This document shows, piece by piece, positions 57,873 to 64,000 of a stretch of 64,000 nt of DNA. The position numbers and the translations under genes are program-made. This DNA comes from Pararge aegeria (Eukaryota; Arthropoda; Insecta; Lepidoptera; Nymphalidae): contig NC_053181.1 in the NCBI RefSeq assembly GCF_905163445.1, positions 7,192,001-7,256,000 on the forward strand. The letters are read 5' to 3'. The notes beneath the pieces were generated by a model. The model was not told the DNA's origin, searched no databases, and worked only from the letters and a program-made list of their open reading frames with translations. Each line of letters opens with the position of its first letter. Position 1 is the stretch's first letter.

Positions 57873-58587
57873 ATGGATCTCCTAGGCTCACTCATTGATA
57901 CCAATCTAAGAATTTACCCGTCAGAGAAAATGATTAAATTTCTGAAAACAGTACCATCTTCAGACCAAATACCGTATAATATTTTGCAGATAATAGAACC
58001 AAATTCCAAAAATATATTTAATAGTTATAAACTACAGGATTTTGAACCAGTGCAATTAAGTAGTTTAGAACTAAAAGATTTAAAAAATATAAGAGATGGT
58101 TTTGATGAAATTTATAACAATAAGTCCATTGGGAACCAAACAAAACCACCAAATGAAATAGACAGTGAAATTAAAGAAAAGAAAAAAGTAAAGGAAAAAA
58201 ATAATGAAGATACAGATAATAGCACTACAATATCTGAAGGTGAAGACAAAAATGAAAACACAAAGTCATCAAAAGAAGGTTTAAACAGTAATGATTTTGA
58301 AACTACAAAAGCTGGACCTTATCTAGTAACATCTGATATAGACTGGTTATTTATACATATCAAAAATAGGAGAAATAATGGCGAAACAGACATTCCATAT
58401 TTACATACACTACTTGAAGGTGCATCTATTGAAATGCCAGAAAACGAAAAAATAAAGAGGAATCCTGTTTTAGAAGCAAGATGTGTTAAATTGAGAGCTC
58501 AGCAAGAAGCTCGTGAATATAGAAAAATGACTAAAGGTGTTGATAATGTTAGAATGAGATTTCCAGAAGACAGTATTTCATATCAAA
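57873..58587 (+). CDS. TMEM199: TMEM199 exon 1
   Basis: It encodes residues 1-238 and the first base of a Met codon, starting MDLLGSLIDTNLRIYPSEKM. The donor at 58588 is the consensus GTAAGT. The exon is physically continuous with BLOC1S5 exon 4 (57694-57870), so the two frames lie in one 894-nt exon. Confidence 0.92.
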
Positions 58588-58990
58588 GTAAGTAAAGGTG
58601 CACACATGAGCAAATGTAGCTTGAAAAAATCCTGTTTTTTTTTTTGTATTTCATTTTAAGGTAAAACTATTTTATATTTCAGTGAAACAACTTAATCGTC
58701 ATCTGATAGCAATTGGGCAATTCATATTATCAATATTTGCTGGGTTCCTCTTTGGATTTAGAGGAGTTGAATGGATGGTTGGTAATTTAGATTTTGGATT
58801 TAGATTACTTCTGGGTGTTATGTGTGCCTTAGTAATTGCTTTGGCGGAAATTTATTTCCTAGCAAAAAAGCTTAATGAAGAGTTATGTATTCCTGAGACT
58901 GTGCAACTGGGAGGTCCTGTGAAGTTTGCTGATCAAGACAGTTATAATTACAAAAACAATGAATCCTTGCCAAAGCCACATCAGGATTAA
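57873..58990 (+). CDS. TMEM199: TMEM199 / Vma12-like V-ATPase assembly factor, two exons
   Basis: Join 57873-58587 and 58683-58990 encodes 340 residues. The family (yeast Vma12, human TMEM199) sits in the ER membrane and helps assemble the V0 sector of the proton pump that acidifies lysosomes and Golgi. The diagnostic block is residues 176-226, with YLHTLLEGASIEMPENEK, RNP at about 196-198 and EYRKMTK (human YLHELLEGSEIYLPE, RNPELVARL, EYKRITRNV). Two membrane segments follow at about 246-264 and 278-298. It is longer than the 208-residue human protein because of a Lys/Glu/Asn-rich insert around residues 88-140. The ATG context is AAC-ATG-G, which is strong. The reading frame starts 2 nt after the BLOC1S5 stop. 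Confidence 0.92.
58683..58990 (+). CDS. TMEM199: TMEM199 exon 2 (two membrane segments)
   Basis: The acceptor is ATATTTCAG at 58674-58682. The exon completes Met239 (A|TG) and carries both hydrophobic segments, FILSIFAGFLFGF and LLLGVMCALVIALAEIYFL. A hydrophilic tail ends at TAA 58988-58990. Confidence 0.92.
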
Positions 58991-59104
58991 CCAGTTTTCA
59001 ATTATATTTTTGTAACCTAATAACAGCCAACTATATTAGTTTGTATTAATTCCTTTTATATTTAATCTAAAAAAACATGTTTAGGATATATGTGTAATGT
59101 TGGT

Positions 59105-59110
59105 AATAAA
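59105..59110 (+). terminator. Polyadenylation signal of the BLOC1S5-TMEM199 transcript
   Basis: AATAAA lies 115 nt after the TMEM199 stop. It is the first canonical hexamer after that stop, and none lies between the BLOC1S5 stop and the TMEM199 start. Confidence 0.6.
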
Positions 59111-59259
59111 AATATTAATAGGTGTATGCATGTTTTTTTATATTTATGTAAAAACACGTTGTGGTAATATGTCAAATCTTAGTATCATAGTGTAGGAACA
59201 GAGGAAAGGATACTATAAATGGGCTACCAAAAAAATGTAACTCCATGTCAATTTGTTGA

Positions 59260-59749
59260 TCTATATATTATATAAAAGGCAAAGGTGACTGACTGACTGA
59301 CTGACTGTCTGATCTATCGACGCAAAGCTCTAATCACTTGACAGATCAGGCTGAAAATTTGCAATCTTCTAATTTGCAACTTGTTATTACAATGTAGGTA
59401 TCCGCTAAGAAAGGTTTTTTGAAAATTCCAACCCTAAGAGGGTTAAATTGGGGGTGAAAGTTTGTATAAAATTCTTCATTTATCAATTTATTTTTCAAGG
59501 TAATTCCATGAAACAGATGAAATGAAATGATTGAATGAAATAAAGAAATACGTGATTCACTTATTTTAAAAAATCCAATTCGAAAGGCAAGAAATAGGGG
59601 ATGAAAATTTATATCAATGTTTCTGATTTTTTTTTAATAATTTACGTTCATATTTTTCTATTAGCAGCAAGACTCTTTTCTAAACCTGAGTTAAAATTAA
59701 CCAAATTAAAAATTTAACTTAACGTGAGCGAAGCCGCGGGCAAAACTAG
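59260..59749 (+). mobile_element. Helitron-like non-autonomous element
   Basis: It starts TCTATATATTATATAAAAGG, with an A just before, carries a GACT tetranucleotide run at 59287-59306, and ends GCGAAGCCGCGGGCAAAACTAG-like with CTAG at 59746-59749. TC at the start and CTRR at the end fit Helitrons. The same 3-prime end, with a few changes, closes the element at 36188-36697. The base after CTAG is G rather than T, so the right edge or the assignment is imperfect. Confidence 0.5.
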
Positions 59750-59984
59750 GAAGTCATATAGCTCATAGTATTAATTTATGCCAAAATTTGTTATGTGTGG
59801 TTAATAAGAAGATTAATTGATAACCCAAAAAACTTAAAAAATATATCTTGTGTAATTTTTGTACCTGCTAGCTTTCGATTTTTCGAACCGATTTCGGCGG
59901 GTGAAATCGGTAACACAATCAGGACAGTAATTTCAAAAATCTAAAATGTTTTTTTATGGAATGTTCATTTCATTGTCCATCAGG

Positions 59985-60195
59985 AATTTTGCATATTTCA
60001 CCTTACGACGTTTTGAATCTCGTCAAAAAGCTCTTTGTCCGCGAAAAGCAGAAAATCTCTATGGTGTAATTTATAATTTCTTCAATCCTTATACTCCATA
60101 CCATACAGATCTACGGCAATGTAGGCTACGGCAATGTTCGCTCCGAAACAGCATCCTCAGGAGATGTTGACTTTACAAGGAATAATTGTTAATTA
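59985..60195 (-). repeat. Dispersed repeat family D, minus orientation
   Basis: Its reverse complement matches the plus-orientation copy at 10796-10990 across the stretches AACAATTATTC, TCAACATCTCCTGAGGA, GCTCCG, GCGAAAC, then ATTACACCATA and CTTTTCGCGGAC. A further copy is at 719-805. There is no coding capacity. Class unknown; possibly a SINE or LINE 3-prime end. Confidence 0.6.
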
Positions 60196-60785
60196 TTTCG
60201 CACTCTTTCCGCAAACATGAAATGCTATATGATAAAGAGAGATGCATACATTAAGCATTCAACAACCAAAGATTAGTTAAGGTAGAACAGCCATGTTAGG
60301 CACAAATAAGTAATATGCGGTTTTGTAATACATACACTGAGTAACAATACAACTTCCTTGATTGGATATATTTTCATGATAATGTGATGAAAACCAATAA
60401 CAAATGTGCAAATAAATAAAAAAATATGTTATTTAAAGATAGTAAAAATTTTTAACGAAAAAGTTTTTAATATTTTGGCCTACCGTCGTATATACTCGTC
60501 CGCCGTTTCTAAATAAAACTTATATATCAATATTCTTTCAAAGCGTCAGTTATACGCAATTAAAATTTCAAATCAGGTGAAATGAAATGAAATGAAATTT
60601 TATATTTGCCCACAAAATCGCTTACGCTAAGCATGCAGCATAAGCATTTCTTTTTTAATATATTTTCAAAGCCTGTTTTTGGGTACAACAAATTTAAAAT
60701 ATTTTTCATTGTATATTTAAGCAATATCATTAATTTAAAATACAAACAGCAGCAGTCCGATTTCGTAATCTTTACTTGCCTAATT

Positions 60786-61240
60786 TTTATATTTTTATTA
60801 TGGAGGGTAGAGGTAAGGAGAGTCATCTGTGTATATGAAAAAGTGTCGTCAAAATGTATTAAATTAGGATGGCGCCACATTTGCATCAGGGTAACTCTTA
60901 AAAGAAGCGCCAAATATAAATATTGTTAGAGTAGGCTTGAAAAATAAACAAGGAAGTATGGAGATACAAGGAAGTAAGGTTATATTTACCACAATATTTT
61001 GTACAACGTAAATTGTTGAAATTCTCAATAATTAACTACTTTAGTCATGACATTAAATTTTTTAACTCGGCATACTTCAATTCATCTACGATTGCTACAT
61101 TCATACCATACCCTGTGCATCCACCAGCGCCATTGTGGAGGATTTTTGAACTGTTATTTAGCGCATACACAGGACACTTTTTCAACTTTTCTCCCATATA
61201 AGATGACTCTCCTTACCTCTACCCTCCATAATTTTTATTG
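60786..61240. repeat. Inverted pair of a diverged repeat upstream of p62
   Basis: The stretch at about 60789-60826 (containing GGAGGGTAGAGGTAAGGAGAG) reappears as its reverse complement at about 61201-61239. Inside, a second matching block (TGGCGC, then TGCATCAGGGTA on the left; the same in reverse complement near 61095-61135) shows that the arms are about 120-140 bp of one repeat in opposite orientation. About 200 bp separates them. Confidence 0.6.
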
Positions 61241-61333
61241 GTCAGTGATTATAGTATTCTGTGCACCCCAGACTAGAAATAGCACAGAATAGAGAGAAGT
61301 TGTTTTTAATTTATTCTCTGTGGTAAGTCACAG

Positions 61334-61342
61334 TGACAGCGC
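61334..61342 (+). promoter_or_regulatory. Antioxidant-response element (CncC/Nrf2-Maf site) upstream of ref(2)P
   Basis: TGACAGCGC is an exact match to the ARE core TGACnnnGC. It lies about 160 bp upstream of the TATA box and 520 bp upstream of the ATG. p62 is an established Nrf2/CncC target in mammals and Drosophila, so this is a plausible functional site. A 9-bp match alone occurs by chance, so the support is motif plus context. Confidence 0.5.
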
Positions 61343-61493
61343 CGATAGTTGTAAAGAGCTTGTTTTGTATTGTCATTGTTTTTGTGACAAGAGTCTTGGT
61401 ATAAAATTATTACACCATATTAAGTTTATGTTTCGAACTTCTACAACATTCGGTAGAGGTAGGTAAGTGATGATTCATTTTGTTTTGAAACTG

Positions 61494-61502
61494 TATATAA
61501 AG
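61494..61502 (+). promoter_or_regulatory. TATA box of ref(2)P
   Basis: TATATAAAG fits the TATA consensus. An Inr-like ACATTAGT at 61523-61530 lies about 30 bp downstream, which would be the transcription start, followed by a good donor (CTAG|GTAAAT at 61598). Confidence 0.5.
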
Positions 61503-61524
61503 TTAGACGCTGCGCAATAACAAC

Positions 61525-61597
61525 ATTAGTGTGAAGACTTTACGTATTGAAGGTCGATTCTTGAGTGTATTTGATAATAAAAAAGTCCCTTTACTAG
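61525..61597 (+). other. Probable 5-prime UTR exon of ref(2)P
   Basis: From the inferred start site to the donor GTAAAT at 61598. The matching acceptor would be TTTTTCATCAG, ending at 61843, 8 nt before the ATG. This gives a non-coding first exon of roughly 73 nt and an intron of about 245 nt. It is inferred from signals only. Confidence 0.42.
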
Positions 61598-61851
61598 GTA
61601 AATATTAAATTTTTCAAGTTTGTTTTATAACATACTGGGATATTTCAACTGTAATAAAATATAACGACATCCGTAAATGTTATGTTATAGGAGTCTCTCT
61701 AACTAGGTGCTAACTTTTGTTACTTAATTAATCACAAATCATCATAGTTAATAGTATTTTTGTTGCACAAAATGGCCCCCAAGGGAACGTAATTTGTTCT
61801 TGGTATTTTAAACTTGAATTTTTATATTTGTATTTTTCATCAGCAATAAAC

Positions 61852-62026
61852 ATGAGCTATCAAGTTGATTATAAAGTGTATGCTTACTGTGGTGAACCTG
61901 GGAAGCCTGAAGTCAGAAGATTTGTTGTTGACAGCAAATTTGATACAAGTTTTCAATACTTGAAGTCAAAGCTTCAAGATATCTTCCCAAACCTTATGAA
62001 CAAGAGTTACAATATTTCATGGAAAG
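61852..62026 (+). CDS. ref(2)P: ref(2)P coding exon 1 (PB1, first half)
   Basis: It encodes residues 1-58, starting MSYQVDYKVYAYCGEPGKPE and ending NKSYNISWK, plus one base. The RRF pair at 22-24 lies in the basic face of the PB1 fold. The donor is GTATGG, phase 1. The frame stays open into the intron but loses homology there. Confidence 0.93.
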
Positions 62027-63814
62027 GTATGGTATTATTTTTCCTAGTAATTGTTTATTCTTTGAGTGCCTTAGAATACAAATGGCCTTTCCATTTGAAT
62101 AACCTGTTCATAAATTTGCCCTGCTGGTCTTTTAGGAACATAATAAGTGCCAACATTAGTTTTTCCTCCTAAATGTCAGAAAATAATACTTATAAATTTT
62201 TTTATATTTTTAGGTTCATTAAAAAAACTCCAAAGTATAATTGTTGTGTTGTGTAATAAACTTTTTTACTTCCCTATGCATGTAACAGTTTAATACAATG
62301 CCTATATATAACCGGAGCCTATACATTTGCTAAAAAAAAATATACCTTTCAACTAAATTTAAGTATAAACAAAAAATATAACAATTAAGGCAATGATGGG
62401 TTGGTTAATTGCATCTTGAAGTTTAATCGCAATATTGTTGTAATCCACTTGCATCACTTTTGTATTTATAAATAACCAAAGAAAACAATGAAAAATATAC
62501 ATGGGTATATGACAAAAGTAATGTTTTCTGTAAATTTAAGTGTATTGAAGTCTATGTATAAACAAAAAATCATCTTATGCTCATTGTCTTGAAAAAATTC
62601 AGTTTATGGCCAAAATATTATCATTGCTTTCTATTTTTTCCCTACTGGGTGATGTACACCCAATAGCAATTAATTTTAACTTCCACATCACAATTACAAC
62701 AGGAGATTTGGGGCCCTGGACAATTTTATTAAATACATAGATGTTAATACTTGACCCTTATATTTTCAAAAAAACCTCTTTTAAATAGCAAATATATATA
62801 TATAGATTATATATATATATTTAATTATAATGTATGTTTCATTTTAAACTATAGATGAAGAAAATGATGACATAGTCATTTCATCAGATGAAGAACTCTT
62901 AATTGCCCTGCAGAGCATGGGTGATGGCCCTAAAAAGCTGTATGTCTACTGTAAGGATAAAGCGCCACAAATTGATGAGGTGGTTTTCAACTTAGTCAAT
63001 CCCATACCTGATAGTCAAGGTAAGATATTAGTTACTTTTAGTTACAGTAATTAGACATTGGAGTAAGCCAATAAAATCTTATAGTAAGTTACTATTTAAA
63101 AATAAATAATAGTTAAAAAGAAACTAAAAAACACACTTTTTATCGAAAAACAAACTAAAAAATAGAAAATAAATTTTAATAAATTTAAATTAAGAGTAGT
63201 GTTAAAAATTTCAATACATATGAATTAATAATAGTGTGAATAAAAAAAATATATTTTATTGTAAAAAAACTGTGGGGTGCATGGTGTCAATAGTTATAAA
63301 AATTTTATTGACAGATATGAGTAGAGTGTATATTATTTTTATAATTTCTTAAAAAGCACCCTACGCTTTTTTTAAAATGTTTTTTTTTTTATTCACACTA
63401 TTATTAATTTATATTTATTGAAAAGCATGTTAATGACTTTATTTTATTAATATATTAAAAATTTCACCTTTCTGTATGCCACCAGGGTTATCCATACTCC
63501 ATGGTCATGTGCCACTTTTTTTCAGCTTCATGTTGTTTGTCCACCTAGTGGGGGTCCATAAATGATGTGTGCAGGATTGTCAAATCAGGACTTTGTGACC
63601 TAAGCCTTAATTCCTTTTGATCATATACCTTATTTCTTTTGCAGGAATAGCTTCTGTTCACTTGGGTGTGGTCTGCGATGGGTGTGATGGCCCTGTGGTG
63701 GGTTTCCGTTACAAGTGCACCACCTGTGACGATTTTGACTTGTGCTCGAAATGCGAGGCAGGCGGATTGCATGCTGAGCATTGCATGGTGCGCATTCCAG
63801 TGCCTAACTTGCCG
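61852..63814 (+). CDS. ref(2)P: ref(2)P / p62 / sequestosome-1 autophagy receptor, first three coding exons
   Basis: Join 61852-62026, 62855-63019, 63645-63814 encodes 170 residues and continues past the right edge. Residues 4-93 form a PB1 domain with the acidic OPCA motif DEENDDIVISSDEEL (59-73), which drives head-to-tail polymerisation. Residues 119-162 form a ZZ zinc finger with ligands C124, C127, C138, C141, C147, C150, H156 and H159. The sequence CDGCDGPVVGFRYKC is nearly that of mammalian p62. The protein delivers ubiquitinated cargo to autophagosomes by LIR and UBA segments, not in the window. The start is the first ATG in frame with a good AAAC-ATG context; an in-frame upstream ATG at 61828 lies before the likely splice acceptor. 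Confidence 0.95.
62027..62854 (+). other. ref(2)P intron after coding exon 1
   Basis: 828 bp, AT-rich, with a TA dinucleotide run at about 62793-62822. Nothing else is recognised. Confidence 0.85.
62855..63019 (+). CDS. ref(2)P: ref(2)P coding exon 2 (PB1 OPCA motif)
   Basis: It completes Asp59 and encodes residues 60-113, with the acidic OPCA motif, then LLIALQSM and KKLYVYCKDK. The acceptor is AAACTATAG and the donor is GTAAGA, phase 1. It is too short for ORF calling and was found by phase and homology. Confidence 0.92.
63020..63644 (+). other. ref(2)P intron after coding exon 2, with a foldback element
   Basis: 625 bp. Arms at 63218-63249 and 63383-63414 are 32 nt long with one mismatch as reverse complements. 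Similarity continues inward (GTGGGGTGC and GCACCCTAC), so this is a small foldback or MITE-like element inside the intron. Confidence 0.75.
63645..63814 (+). CDS. ref(2)P: ref(2)P coding exon 3 (ZZ zinc finger)
   Basis: It completes Gly114 and encodes residues 115-170 with all eight ZZ ligands. The acceptor is TTCTTTTGCAG and the donor is GTATGT after Pro170, phase 0. In mammals the ZZ domain binds N-terminal arginine residues and other partners. Confidence 0.95.
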
Positions 63815-64000
63815 GTATGTTCTCCATTGTTAAATTATATAAATCATAAGTTAATTCAAGTCAGCCTTAGTTAATTAGGTTACAAAATAACTAGCAAATT
63901 TTACAGGAAAGACTGGCTGATTGAATTACTTCTTTTAATGCAATTGCTAAATTTGTCCATCACATTGTGTGGTTACCACATGATAGCAACCCATTTGGTT
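63815..64000 (+). other. ref(2)P intron after coding exon 3, partial
   Basis: Sequence after the GTATGT donor to the window edge. No further exon is recognised. Confidence 0.8.

Larger units (their letters stand above)
58991..61493. other. Intergenic region TMEM199 to ref(2)P
   Basis: It is about 2.5 kb, made up of the TMEM199 3-prime UTR, the Helitron-like element, the family D copy, a GAAAT-repeat patch (60577-60600) and the inverted repeat pair. The last 250 bp hold the p62 promoter elements. No further gene was seen. Confidence 0.75.

Noticed and set aside
60560..60929. Two long opposed open frames of 107-117 codons
   Set aside because: They come from AT-rich repeat sequence with no stops by chance; no family resemblance, and neither has splice or promoter context.
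61047..61292. 81-codon frame just upstream of p62 as an upstream gene
   Set aside because: It lies in the inverted repeat; part of the same peptide (KMTLLTSTLHN-like) appears on the other arm, as expected of a repeat.
61828..61851. Upstream in-frame ATG of ref(2)P as the start
   Set aside because: It lies before the likely splice acceptor CATCAG and the extra residues are not PB1-like; the ATG at 61852 fits the family.
1..64000. CRISPR array, prophage or bacterial operon
   Set aside because: The genes have introns and are animal genes; repeats are transposons and microsatellites.

Overview
The window is eukaryotic nuclear DNA from an insect, almost certainly a lepidopteran (probably a butterfly). 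The evidence is AT-rich introns up to 18 kb with GT-AG boundaries, insect-type orthologues of ASAP, BLOC1S5/Muted, TMEM199/Vma12 and ref(2)P/p62, and dispersed repeats of the kind that crowd butterfly and moth genomes (several tRNA-derived SINEs, LINE 3-prime ends, Helitron-like ends, a hAT element). There is no operon, phage or CRISPR content. I did not assign a species.

Layout. (1) Positions 1 to 55806, minus strand: the first seven coding exons of ASAP, an Arf GTPase-activating protein. Exons are at 55681-55806, 42961-43033, 34283-34431, 15853-16107, 5527-5772, 3520-3781 and 190-414. All splice phases agree and the join encodes 445 residues: the BAR domain, the PH domain and the first Cys-x2-Cys of the ArfGAP zinc finger. 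The gene continues beyond the left edge. Over 95 percent of this span is intron filled with old mobile elements. (2) 55807-56047: a gap of about 240 bp between divergent start codons, probably a bidirectional promoter. (3) 56048-57870, plus strand: BLOC1S5 (Muted) in four exons, the first tentative. (4) 57873-58990, plus strand: TMEM199/Vma12, a V-ATPase assembly factor, in two exons. Its ATG lies 2 nt after the BLOC1S5 stop codon inside the same exon, so the pair looks dicistronic. (5) 58991-61493: intergenic sequence with a Helitron-like element, a dispersed repeat and an inverted repeat. (6) 61494 to the right edge, plus strand: ref(2)P/p62 (sequestosome), with a TATA box, a probable 5-prime UTR exon, PB1-coding exons 1 and 2 and a ZZ-coding exon 3. 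The LIR and UBA parts lie beyond the window.

All four genes act in endomembrane, lysosome or autophagy biology: Arf-dependent trafficking, lysosome-related organelle biogenesis, V-ATPase assembly and the autophagy receptor. A strong match to the antioxidant-response element lies about 0.2 kb upstream of the p62 TATA box.

The most notable signals are the 2-nt-spaced BLOC1S5-TMEM199 gene pair, a hAT element with intact ends and an 8-bp target duplication whose termini are packed with CAAGAC-type repeats, a diverged tandem duplication in ASAP intron 1 with a CTCF-like motif in each unit, the p62 ARE, and several near-perfect hairpins. I saw no convincing sign of a wholly new protein-coding system. 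Coordinates of dispersed repeats are approximate at their edges.
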